Assembly: GCA_964464925.1 (NCBI GenBank)
Contig: CAYXLI010000005.1
Location: forward strand, 197,426-261,425
DNA from: CAYXLI01 sp964464925
GTDB taxonomy: Bacteria > Acidobacteriota > Terriglobia > Bryobacterales > Bryobacteraceae
Direction of reading: 5' to 3'
Length of the DNA stretch: 64,000 nt
A program made the translations under genes and the position numbers. A model generated the notes under the pieces. The model was given only the letters and a program-made list of their open reading frames with translations, was not told where the DNA came from and made no database searches. How positions within the stretch are numbered: position 1 is the first letter of the stretch; each line of letters starts with the position of its first letter. Shown piece by piece: positions 8,620 to 16,351 of the stretch.

Positions 8620-9485
8620 CCGAACAAATCCCTGAATATATCGGCCATCTGCGGCGGCAGAACGCATCCGAACACACTCTGCGCAACTACGAATCCGACC
8701 TGGAGCAGTTCCAGGACTATTTCTCGCCCGAGCCAGCCGAGTTCGATGCGCTCGTAATTCGTGAATGGATGGGCAAGCTGTACGAGCAAAAGCTGACACC
8801 CGTCTCGATTCGGCGCAAGCTCGCGGCAGTGCGATCTTTTTTCCAGTTCCTGCTGGAACGCGGCGTAGTCACCAAGAACGTCGCCAAGCTAGTTCGAACT
8901 CCGAAGGCTCCCAAGAACGTTCCTGCGGTCATGACCGCGGAGCAGACTAATCAACTGGTGGACAGCATCGGGCGCGGCGAGTTGTCTCGGCCATTTCCCG
9001 AGCGGGATCTCGCCATTTTCGAATTCTTGTACGGATGCGGATTACGCGTCAGCGAATTGACCGGCCTGAATTTGGAAGACATCGACAGGCCGCAGCGCTA
9101 CTTGCGAGTACGCGGGAAAGGGCGAAAAGAGCGCGAGGTACCTTTCGGCGAGAAGGCCGCCACTGCCTTGGATCGATACCTTGCCGTACGCAAAGCTGCC
9201 CACGCCGAGCGCGCCCTGATTACGAACTTCAAAGGCATGCGGCTTACATCGCGAAGTGTCGGCACAATTGTGAAGATGTACGCGACCGCACTGGCCGGCG
9301 ATTCGTCTCTACATCCGCATAGCCTGCGGCATGCCTATGCCACTCATCTTCTGATCGATGGGGCCGACCTGAGAAGTATTCAAGAGTTGCTCGGTCACGC
9401 GCAGCTTTCTACAACTCAGAAATATACACAACTGTCTCTGGCCGATCTAATGGCGGTGTACGACAAGTCACATCCGAAGGCTTAG
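8613..9485 (+). CDS. xerC: Tyrosine recombinase XerC/XerD
   Basis: A 290-residue site-specific recombinase that resolves chromosome dimers at dif. An N-terminal SAM-like core-binding domain (HLRRQNASEHTLRNYESDL) precedes the catalytic domain. Catalytic residues are all visible: Arg145 (CGLRVSELTG), Lys169 (VRGKGRKER), His236 and Arg239 (HSLRHAYATHLL), His262 (LLGHAQLST) and the nucleophile Tyr271 (TQKYTQL). The ATG at 8613 overlaps trmFO by 7 bases, so the two are coupled, an arrangement also found in Firmicutes. XerC and XerD cannot be told apart by sequence alone here. Confidence 0.93.
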   Translation: MLAEQIPEYIGHLRRQNASEHTLRNYESDLEQFQDYFSPEPAEFDALVIREWMGKLYEQKLTPVSIRRKLAAVRSFFQFLLERGVVTKNVAKLVRTPKAPKNVPAVMTAEQTNQLVDSIGRGELSRPFPERDLAIFEFLYGCGLRVSELTGLNLEDIDRPQRYLRVRGKGRKEREVPFGEKAATALDRYLAVRKAAHAERALITNFKGMRLTSRSVGTIVKMYATALAGDSSLHPHSLRHAYATHLLIDGADLRSIQELLGHAQLSTTQKYTQLSLADLMAVYDKSHPKA

Positions 9486-9655
9486 ATGTTAGTATGGCCG
9501 CTCTATTGCTCGCGCTGCTTCTTGCAGATCGCATTGGTCGAAATGCGTTCGCGAATCTTCGCCGGGGTCCGGATGCAACCCGATGTTATAGTAAGGATTC
9601 AACACGTTACTTAGGCGCTGAATCCGTAATTATAACGAGTGTACGTCCGCCGCAC

Positions 9656-9684
9656 TTGCGAATGGCTCCGCGCCTGCGTATACT
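9656..9684 (+). promoter_or_regulatory. Sigma-70-type promoter for the rpmH-rnpA-yidC cluster
   Basis: TTGCGA at 9656-9661, a 17-base spacer, and TATACT at 9679-9684. This is a near-consensus promoter about 80 bases before the rpmH start. The preceding 170 bases (9486-9655) contain no gene that I can support. Confidence 0.7.
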
Positions 9685-9763
9685 GGTATCTTTGGGTTTC
9701 ACCTACAGGGAGTAGTGTCCGGAACGCGGTTTTGCTGTTCTGGCGCCTCAGGATCAGACAGAC

Positions 9764-9931
9764 ATGCCAAAACGTACGTTTCAGCCGAATAACCGCCACC
9801 GTGCAAAGACGCACGGCTTCCGCGAAAGAATGAAGACCAAGGACGGCCGGGCCGTTCTTGCCCGCCGCCGCGCCAAGGGCCGTCACAAGCTCACGGTCAG
9901 CGACGAGCGAGTGGTCCGCTACGCCGACTAA
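9764..9931 (+). CDS. rpmH: 50S ribosomal protein L34
   Basis: A 55-residue L34. It begins MPKRTFQPNNRHRAKTHGFR and continues with RMKTKDGRAVLARRRAKGRH, matching the family end to end, with a slightly long acidic tail (VSDERVVRYAD). It is too short for a typical ORF cut-off. The second half of this gene also encodes the beginning of rnpA in another frame. It heads the classic rpmH-rnpA-yidD-yidC-jag-mnmE order. Confidence 0.97.
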   Translation: MPKRTFQPNNRHRAKTHGFRERMKTKDGRAVLARRRAKGRHKLTVSDERVVRYAD

Positions 9932-10295
9932 ACCCGTCACAGCCCAGAGCCATCCGTTCCCTAAACAGAACCGGCTCTTGCGCTCGGGCGATTTCCGAAA
10001 AGTTTATGACCAAGGGTCCCGCTTCTCTTGCGGCCTGTTTGCCGCCTTCTATCTGGCGCTGCCGGAGGGAGAACCAGGGCCCAAAGTGGGTTTTACCGTC
10101 TCCCGTGCCATGGGCAAGGCCGTGGTGCGCAACCGCCTGAAACGCCGTATGCGCGAAGCCGTTCGTCTGCATTTATGGCAACTTGATAGTAGATGGGCCG
10201 TTGTGTTCAATCCCCGGAGGCCAAGTCTCACTGCTCCGGTCGAAGTACTGGAACGCGACGTCGAAAGGCTCTTTCTGCAATGCAAGAACTCGTAA
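9858..10295 (+). CDS. rnpA: Ribonuclease P protein component
   Basis: Protein subunit of RNase P, which trims the 5' leader of pre-tRNA. The conserved core is QNRLLRSGDFRKVY at about residues 37-50 and the RNA-binding RNR box GKAVVRNRLKRRMREAVR. The frame is closed by a TGA at 9831-9833, and the only standard start before the core is the TTG at 9858, inside rpmH, giving a 74-base overlap and about 30 extra N-terminal residues. An unconventional start just after rpmH cannot be excluded. The 3' end overlaps yidD by 16 bases. Confidence 0.92.
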   Translation: MPAAAPRAVTSSRSATSEWSATPTKPVTAQSHPFPKQNRLLRSGDFRKVYDQGSRFSCGLFAAFYLALPEGEPGPKVGFTVSRAMGKAVVRNRLKRRMREAVRLHLWQLDSRWAVVFNPRRPSLTAPVEVLERDVERLFLQCKNS

Positions 10296-10489
10296 TCGGC
10301 ATGTTGCGTATTTACAAGAGTTGGATCTCCCCCATGTTGCCGTCTGCTTGCCGGTTCCACCCCACCTGTTCCGAATATATGTCAGAGGCCGTTCAGCGCT
10401 ATGGCGTGTTTCGCGGTATCGGGTTGGGTGTCCGTCGGCTTGGCCGCTGTCACCCATTTTGTGAAGGCGGCGTCGATCCCGTCCGTTAA
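10280..10489 (+). CDS. yidD: Membrane protein insertion efficiency factor YidD
   Basis: A 69-residue peripheral inner-membrane protein that helps YidC insert membrane proteins. It shows the whole signature: an amphipathic N-terminus (MLRIYKSWISPMLP), then CRFHPTCSEYMSEAVQRYG and GRCHPFCEGGVDPV with its conserved cysteines. The ATG at 10280 lies inside the end of rnpA. Eight bases separate its stop from yidC. Confidence 0.94.
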   Translation: MQELVIGMLRIYKSWISPMLPSACRFHPTCSEYMSEAVQRYGVFRGIGLGVRRLGRCHPFCEGGVDPVR

Positions 10490-10497
10490 CAACTTTC

Positions 10498-12213
10498 ATG
10501 CCAGAGTCCGAAAATCCAAAACCCGATAGCCCGAAGAAGCCCGGTGAGAAACAGGAAATGTCCAACGAAGCGCGGCTGCTGATCGCGTTCGTGCTGATGG
10601 GACTTGTCCTGTTCCTGACTCCTTATTTCCTGCCCAAGCCCCCTGCCGCGCCTAAACCCGTGAAGCAGGAGAAGCCCGTCGATGCGCAGAAGGCGTCAGA
10701 AAAGCCCCCGCCGCCGCCGATCGAGGCCACCGCCACCGCTCCTGGCAACACTCCTATTGCGGCGGAAAAAGAAGAATTCTACACAGTGGAGACGGACGTA
10801 TACCGTGTGAAGTTCTCAAATCACGGGGGAGTGGTGCGGAGTTGGATTCTAAAAAACTACAAGGATAGCTCCGGACATCCGCTGGAACTCGTAAACGAAA
10901 TGGCGGGCAGCAAGACGCACTTTCCGTTCTCGCTCGCGTTCAAGGGACAGAACCCATCTGCCGATGTCAATCAGGCCCTATGGGTTCCCAAACCCGCGAC
11001 CGACGGCATCGGTGTTGATTACGAGTTCGCTTCCGGCAAAACCAGCGCGCGCAAGTCCTTCCGTTTTGAGAAAAGCAGCTATCTCGTGAAGGCCGTTACC
11101 GAAGTGTTTGAGAACAACACCGCTCTGCCTCACTTGATCGCCTGGCGTGGCGGATTCGGCGACGAAACGGTATTCAACGCAGCGACCGTCCAGCACACTC
11201 TTCATTACAGCGACAAACTCGAAGTACAGGATGCGAAAGCCGCCAAGGACGGTCCGGTAAGCGCGACGGGCAATTTCTCCTTCGCTGGATTGGAGGACAG
11301 CTTCTTTGCTGCCGTATTCTTACCCGCGGGCGGTAAGCAACTGGAGATTCAAACTGTTTCCGACAACGTCCCCAGTGCGGGCAGTAAGGACAAGGAACAA
11401 CCGCACGTCGGCGCACTCGTCGGCGGCGAGGGCTCCAATCGCCTCACGCTTTTCCTCGGCCCGAAAGACGTCGATCTGCTCGGGCGGGTCGATCCGAAAT
11501 TGCGCAATCTGGTGGACTTCGGCTGGTTCTTCTTCCTCGCCAAACCCCTTTTCTATACGCTGAACTACGTGAACGACAAGCTGGTTCACAACTATGGATG
11601 GTCCATCATCCTGGTCACCGTCATCATCAACCTGCTGCTGCTTCCACTCAAGCTCACCAGTATGAAGTCGATGAAGAAGATGTCGTCTTTGCAACCGCAG
11701 ATAGCCGCGATCAACGAGAAGTACAAGAACATCAGCCTTCGCGATCCGAAAAAGGCTGAACAGAATCAGGAAATCATGGAACTGTATAAGCGGAATGGGG
11801 TGAATCCCGCCGGGGGGTGCGTGCCACTGCTGCTACAGATTCCATTCTTCATCGCCTTCTACAAGGTGCTCACCGTCGCCATCGAAATGCGCGGGGCTTC
11901 GTGGCTGTGGGTAACCGATCTGTCGCAACCCGAAACGATTCCAATCCGCATCCTTCCGATTCTGATGCTGGTCACGCAGATCATTCTGCAAAAGATGACC
12001 CCCGCCACCACCACGGATCCCGCGCAGCAGCGTGTCATGCTCCTCATGATGCCTCTCATGATGGCGTTCTTTTTCTACGGCGCGTCCAGCGGCTTGGTAT
12101 TATACTGGCTTACCGGAAACGTGGTCGGTTTGGTTCAGCAGTGGGCCATCAACAAGACGATGCCTGCACCCGCTGTGCAGGCGCCTGCGGCACCGAAGAA
12201 GAAGAACAGGTAA
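10498..12213 (+). CDS. yidC: Membrane protein insertase YidC
   Basis: A 571-residue insertase/foldase of the Oxa1 family in the inner membrane. A membrane helix at about 26-45 is followed by a Pro/Lys-rich linker and the large periplasmic beta-sandwich domain (about 95-335) of Gram-negative YidC. The conserved five-helix core comes last (NYGWSIILVTVIINLLLLPL, PAGGCVPLLLQIPFFIAFY, ATTTDPAQQRVMLLMMPLMM). The presence of the periplasmic domain implies a diderm cell. The C-terminus ends in a basic PKKKNR tail expected to contact the ribosome. Confidence 0.97.
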   Translation: MPESENPKPDSPKKPGEKQEMSNEARLLIAFVLMGLVLFLTPYFLPKPPAAPKPVKQEKPVDAQKASEKPPPPPIEATATAPGNTPIAAEKEEFYTVETDVYRVKFSNHGGVVRSWILKNYKDSSGHPLELVNEMAGSKTHFPFSLAFKGQNPSADVNQALWVPKPATDGIGVDYEFASGKTSARKSFRFEKSSYLVKAVTEVFENNTALPHLIAWRGGFGDETVFNAATVQHTLHYSDKLEVQDAKAAKDGPVSATGNFSFAGLEDSFFAAVFLPAGGKQLEIQTVSDNVPSAGSKDKEQPHVGALVGGEGSNRLTLFLGPKDVDLLGRVDPKLRNLVDFGWFFFLAKPLFYTLNYVNDKLVHNYGWSIILVTVIINLLLLPLKLTSMKSMKKMSSLQPQIAAINEKYKNISLRDPKKAEQNQEIMELYKRNGVNPAGGCVPLLLQIPFFIAFYKVLTVAIEMRGASWLWVTDLSQPETIPIRILPILMLVTQIILQKMTPATTTDPAQQRVMLLMMPLMMAFFFYGASSGLVLYWLTGNVVGLVQQWAINKTMPAPAVQAPAAPKKKNR

Positions 12214-12216
12214 CCT

Positions 12217-12846
12217 GTGAGCGATCGTAAAATAACTGTAGAGTCCGTCGGCCGGAAAATCGAAGAGTTTCTTGGCACCGTTTTCGATAAGGCGGGCTTC
12301 GACCTGAAGTTCACAATCAGCAAAGCGACCAACCTCCACCCGGATTTTGAGAATCCGGAAGTCTTGGTGACGTTCACCGGCAGCGATATCGATGTGCTGC
12401 TCTCCAACAAGGCCGAGTTGATGCTCGGACTTGAGCAATTGACGATGGAGATGCTGCGCATGACTGCCGAGGAGCACTCGCAGTTGCAATTCGACGCGAA
12501 CGATTACCGCGCTCTCCGTATTGAGGAACTGCGCCTGAGTGCGCTCACCGCGGCAGAGAAGGTAAAACGCAGCAAGGTTCCGTTTGAATTCAATCCAATG
12601 AACAGCCGCGAACGCCGCATCGTACATCTGGCGCTCCGCAACGAGCCCGAAGTTCGGAGCGAGAGCACGGGCGTTGGTCCCTTCCGCCAGGTTGTGGTCT
12701 ATCCCGCCGGCATGCCCTCAGCACCGCTCGCAGCCAAGCCACAGTTCCGCCGTCCTGGCGGAGGTGGTGGACGTCCGGGTGGAAGTGGGCGTCCCGGTAG
12801 TGGTGGCGAACGTCCCGGTGGTGGTGGCGGGCGCCGCCGCCGCTAA
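12217..12846 (+). CDS. jag: Jag/KhpB-type RNA-binding protein with Gly/Arg-rich tail
   Basis: A 209-residue RNA-binding protein with a GTG start 3 bases after yidC. The middle has a KH-like domain (ISKATNLHPDF to QLTMEMLRM), and the R3H domain follows (FEFNPMNSRERRIVHLALRN, S-R-E-R-R-x-x-H). After about residue 175 the protein becomes a Gly/Pro/Arg-rich tail with RPGGGGGRPGGSGRPG repeats ending in RRRR. The tail looks like an RGG-type RNA-binding extension and is encoded by imperfect short DNA repeats. KhpB proteins bind RNA and influence cell division and elongation; position after yidC is conserved widely. Confidence 0.9.
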   Translation: MSDRKITVESVGRKIEEFLGTVFDKAGFDLKFTISKATNLHPDFENPEVLVTFTGSDIDVLLSNKAELMLGLEQLTMEMLRMTAEEHSQLQFDANDYRALRIEELRLSALTAAEKVKRSKVPFEFNPMNSRERRIVHLALRNEPEVRSESTGVGPFRQVVVYPAGMPSAPLAAKPQFRRPGGGGGRPGGSGRPGSGGERPGGGGGRRRR

Positions 12847-12852
12847 GCAGTT

Positions 12853-14190
12853 TTGCAACTATCCGATACGATTGTGGCCATTTCCACGCCGCCTGGAAGG
12901 GGCGGCCTTGGAGTAGTGCGCCTGTCAGGCTCCTCCGCGCGCGCCATCGCCGAACGCATCCTGCGATTTCCGCGTAGTGTTGCGTGGAGGCCCTGGAGCG
13001 CACAATTAGCCGAGTTGCTAGACGATAACGGGGCCCCCGTCGACCGGGTTGTCGTCACTTTTTTTCAAGCCCCGCGTTCCTACACAGCCGAAGACGTCGT
13101 CGAAATTTCCTGCCATGGTGCACCCGTCGTTCTCCGGCACTGCGTTGAGAGAGCAGCGCGTGCCGGTGCCCGCATCGCAGAGCCCGGCGAATTCACGATG
13201 CGCGGCTACCTCCGTGGCCGCATTGACCTGCCACAGGCCGAAGCGGTACGCGACCTCATCGATGCAACGACGCTCTACCAGGCACGCATCGCCGCACAGC
13301 AGATCGAAGGCTCCGTCTCAAAGCGAATCCGACCCATCAAGGAGCACCTGCTTGAGTTGATCTCTTTACTCGAGGCCGGCATCGACTTCGCCGAAGACGA
13401 CATCAGCATCGCCGCGGACGACGAAATCGTCCGCCGTCTCGCTCCCGTTCGCGAAGGCGTCCAGGATCTGGTCCGCTCCTTCGCATACGGCAAGCTAGTC
13501 TACAACGGATTCACCCTTGCTATCGTCGGGCGGCCGAACGTCGGCAAGAGTAGCCTTTTCAACCGCCTGCTGAACCAGGAACGGGCAATCGTAACCGAAA
13601 TTCCTGGCACCACCCGCGACACGGTTTCCGAGACCGCTTCGCTAGGCGGCTTCCCCGTCCGATTCGTGGACACGGCCGGCATCCGGGAGGGGCAGGACAT
13701 CGTCGAGTCTCTGGGCATCGAACGCAGCTATCAGGCCATCGCCGACGCAGATCTGACTCTGGTTGTGTTGGACCTCTCGCAGCCGCCGGATCCCGCGGAC
13801 ACGGCACTGCTGGACCGCGCAACGCGCAAGATCGTAGTCGGGAATAAGCGCGACCTGCCCCGCGTCAATCCCATGAAATCGCTTGAGGTATCCGCTAAGA
13901 CAGGTGCCGGTCTCGATACATTGCGCGACGCAATCGTCAGCGCTGTCACCCCTGACGCTGCTACGGCGCAGGAAGCCGGCTTCATCACGAGCGTCCGGCA
14001 TGAGCAATTGCTCCGCGAAAGCCTTCAGTCATTAGATCGTGCCCGTGACGCAGTATCAGCTCGCATCCCGCATGAAATGCTGCTTTTGGATCTGTATAGT
14101 GCGCTGCGACCGATCGACGCGATCACAGGCGCCACTACGGCCGACGATATTCTCAACCGGATCTTCTCGACGTTCTGTATTGGAAAGTAG
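12853..14190 (+). CDS. mnmE: tRNA modification GTPase MnmE
   Basis: With MnmG it installs the cmnm5 group on wobble uridine of certain tRNAs. Its 445 residues are a normal length. The N-terminal formyl-THF-binding domain opens with DTIVAISTPPGRGGLGVVR. The inserted G domain shows GRPNVGKSSLFNRLL (G1), GTTRDTVSE (G2), DTAG (G3) and GNKRD (G4). The C-terminal FCIGK carries the essential Cys of the family. The start is a TTG 6 bases after jag; no better start keeps the N-terminal domain. MnmG is not in the window. Confidence 0.96.
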   Translation: MQLSDTIVAISTPPGRGGLGVVRLSGSSARAIAERILRFPRSVAWRPWSAQLAELLDDNGAPVDRVVVTFFQAPRSYTAEDVVEISCHGAPVVLRHCVERAARAGARIAEPGEFTMRGYLRGRIDLPQAEAVRDLIDATTLYQARIAAQQIEGSVSKRIRPIKEHLLELISLLEAGIDFAEDDISIAADDEIVRRLAPVREGVQDLVRSFAYGKLVYNGFTLAIVGRPNVGKSSLFNRLLNQERAIVTEIPGTTRDTVSETASLGGFPVRFVDTAGIREGQDIVESLGIERSYQAIADADLTLVVLDLSQPPDPADTALLDRATRKIVVGNKRDLPRVNPMKSLEVSAKTGAGLDTLRDAIVSAVTPDAATAQEAGFITSVRHEQLLRESLQSLDRARDAVSARIPHEMLLLDLYSALRPIDAITGATTADDILNRIFSTFCIGK

Positions 14191-14200
14191 GCCGTTCTTC

Positions 14201-15202
14201 CTACCTATATGACCGGGAGAACTTGTTCCTCTGGTTCTCTATCGTAAACGAGCCGTCCTGGTTCGCGCTTAGCTTCAGATACCTTCCGCCGCACTGTTCC
14301 TCCAGGTTCGCAATCATCGAGTCCGGCACGTTGTTCTCCTTGCCTCCCGCCATCGCGAAATGCCCCTGCCACATGTCCTGCAGGCCGGGCGAGCTGCGGA
14401 TAATCTGCCACGCCGAAGGCGATCCACCCTTCTTGGCGCCATTGTTCATAATGGCGACCTTCGGATGAAGTGCGTGCACGATAGCCTTAGCATTCGACTG
14501 GTCGAGACCGTGATGAGTGGTCAGATACACGCTCACGGGCCCGATCAAATTGTTCGGGCAAGCAAGGCCGAGTTCCTTTGCGGAGGTCAGGTCGCCCAGA
14601 TCCACAAAACGGAACTGGCCAAATTGCAAAACGAACCCAACTGAGCGCGCGTTCTCCGATGGATCATTCGGAAACTTTGGCGCCTCAGCACAGAGTGGAT
14701 TCGGCTGGCCGCCGCCCGGCAGGGCCTGAGCGATGTGTTCACCATTTGCCTGCACCACCGTCACGTCCACACCCTTCAGCGGAATCTTGTCCCCGGGCTT
14801 CACTACAATGTGATGCCCCGTAGCCACTGCCTTGTCGTACATTGCGCTCAACTCGTCCGCAGATTTTCCCTGTTCGTTGTTCGGCCCATGATCCGCGAAG
14901 TTCTTCACCGGGATCTTCTCTATCAATTGCGCAACGCCGCCAACGTGATCGGTGTGATAGTGCGTCAGCACAAAATAATCAATCTGTTTCACCTTGGCGT
15001 GCTTCGCGGCTTCCTGGATTCGCAACGCGTCTCGCTTGTTGTATCCGGGCCAGCCCGCATCCACCAGGATGGATTGTCCGGACGGCGTAACGATCAGGGT
15101 CGCCTGCCCGCCTTCCACGTCCACGAAATAAATATCGAGGGCTTTAGGAGCCGCGAACAGCGACAGTGACAGTGACAGCAAAAGAGATGCAAGGTATCGC
15201 AT
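14201..15202 (-). CDS. Exported MBL-fold metallohydrolase (ComEC C-terminal-like)
   Basis: A 333-residue protein with a Sec signal (MRYLASLLLSLSLSLFAA) and a metallo-beta-lactamase fold. The zinc-binding loop is THYHTDHVGG at about 80-89, preceded by FVDVEGGQATLI and LVDAGWPG, the signature of the ComEC/Rec2-like branch. Later ligands appear in VDLGDLT and TTHHGLDQSNA. Free-standing exported members may be nucleases or phosphodiesterases, but the substrate is unknown. It is convergent with mnmE, 10 bases apart, and lies 46 bases downstream of the glycan operon. Confidence 0.85.
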   Translation of the reverse strand: MRYLASLLLSLSLSLFAAPKALDIYFVDVEGGQATLIVTPSGQSILVDAGWPGYNKRDALRIQEAAKHAKVKQIDYFVLTHYHTDHVGGVAQLIEKIPVKNFADHGPNNEQGKSADELSAMYDKAVATGHHIVVKPGDKIPLKGVDVTVVQANGEHIAQALPGGGQPNPLCAEAPKFPNDPSENARSVGFVLQFGQFRFVDLGDLTSAKELGLACPNNLIGPVSVYLTTHHGLDQSNAKAIVHALHPKVAIMNNGAKKGGSPSAWQIIRSSPGLQDMWQGHFAMAGGKENNVPDSMIANLEEQCGGRYLKLSANQDGSFTIENQRNKFSRSYR

Positions 15203-15248
15203 AGGGTCTGAAAAGATCCTACTACGGACAGCGGCTACTCGTAATATC

Positions 15249-16349
15249 TCAGCGCTTCTGTTTTGTGCCTTGATCTAAAGCTTCCTCTAACGCGGCAAGT
15301 GTTTTGCTGGCCGCGCGTTCCCACGTAAATAGCGCCGCGCGCTCCTGCCCCCGGGCGGGTGCTACGATCACGCGCTCCAGCGCCTCCAGCATTTCCTGGT
15401 CATTGTCCGGAGCGAAAAGTTCTGCCGCATCCGCGGCAATCTCCATCAGAGGGTCGATCTTCGAACAGGCTAGCGGGACACCGGCGGCCATCGCCTCCAG
15501 AACCGGCATTCCAAATCCTTCAAAGGTGGATGGGTAAACAAAAGCTCTCGCGCGGCGGAAAAGTGAGTGCAGTTTCTCCCGGGGAATCCAACCCGTGATC
15601 GTGACCGACTCTGATACGTTCAATTCTGCAATGCGCTGCTCAAGGACCTTTGAGTGGAACCCACGCATGCCCGCCAGTACCAGCCGGAACTCAGGATGTC
15701 GCTCACGGAAGCGCGCGAACACGGACACTAAACGCTCCAGATTCTTGTGAGGATGCAGAGTGGACACACAGAGCAAGTACGGCTCCGTCTGCCCGCGCCG
15801 CCTCGCGATCTCGGAGAACTCGTTCTCTACGCCGTGCTGAACAACACGCGCGCGGGACGCGGGCACGCCATAGAAATGCTGCAGATCGCGCATGGTCGCC
15901 GCCGACACGGTCACCAGGATTTCCGAGTTTCGGACTGCGAGCCCCAGGAAACATTCCCAGAACGGCAGATCCCACCACCGAAAATATTCGGGATGGCGCC
16001 GGTGTTGCAGATCATGAAAGACCGTTACGTTCGGACACGAGTGAAACGCTGGCGCAGTGAAGCCCGGGTTGAACATGACATCGAGCCGCAGTCTTCTAGC
16101 CCATTGCGGAAGCCGCAGCTGCTCATACAACAGTCGTGCAGGGCGAAAAGTGGCGTTCACAGGCTGTGGAGCGTGATGAAAGTTTGCTGCCGCGGGAACC
16201 AGATCAGAGCCGGTTTCCCGGTTCGTGAAGATAAAGTACTCATTGGCCTGGTCTACGCGCGCAAGCGCCTGCAGCAGACTTCGCAGGTAAATCTCCGTAC
16301 CGCCTACACCGCCGGGAATCAGGTAGAGCGCATTTACCCCGATGCGCAT
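15249..16349 (-). CDS. GT4-family glycosyltransferase
   Basis: A 366-residue retaining GT-B enzyme. The N-terminal GVNALYLIPGGVGGTEIYLR holds the Gly-rich acceptor loop, and the C-terminal nucleotide-sugar site shows LVLAGMRG and YPSTFEGFGMPVLEAMAAG with the conserved E-x7-E arrangement. It is the last gene of a glycan-assembly operon, 2 bases after the TPR membrane protein. The donor and acceptor sugars cannot be read from sequence. Confidence 0.9.
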   Translation of the reverse strand: MRIGVNALYLIPGGVGGTEIYLRSLLQALARVDQANEYFIFTNRETGSDLVPAAANFHHAPQPVNATFRPARLLYEQLRLPQWARRLRLDVMFNPGFTAPAFHSCPNVTVFHDLQHRRHPEYFRWWDLPFWECFLGLAVRNSEILVTVSAATMRDLQHFYGVPASRARVVQHGVENEFSEIARRRGQTEPYLLCVSTLHPHKNLERLVSVFARFRERHPEFRLVLAGMRGFHSKVLEQRIAELNVSESVTITGWIPREKLHSLFRRARAFVYPSTFEGFGMPVLEAMAAGVPLACSKIDPLMEIAADAAELFAPDNDQEMLEALERVIVAPARGQERAALFTWERAASKTLAALEEALDQGTKQKR

Positions 16350-16351
16350 GG

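Noticed and set aside
9494..9715. 73-codon plus-strand frame before rpmH
   Set aside because: It covers the promoter and has no family features or ribosome-binding site.
9486..9763. Possible replication origin
   Set aside because: No repeated DnaA boxes or AT-rich unwinding region could be seen by eye.
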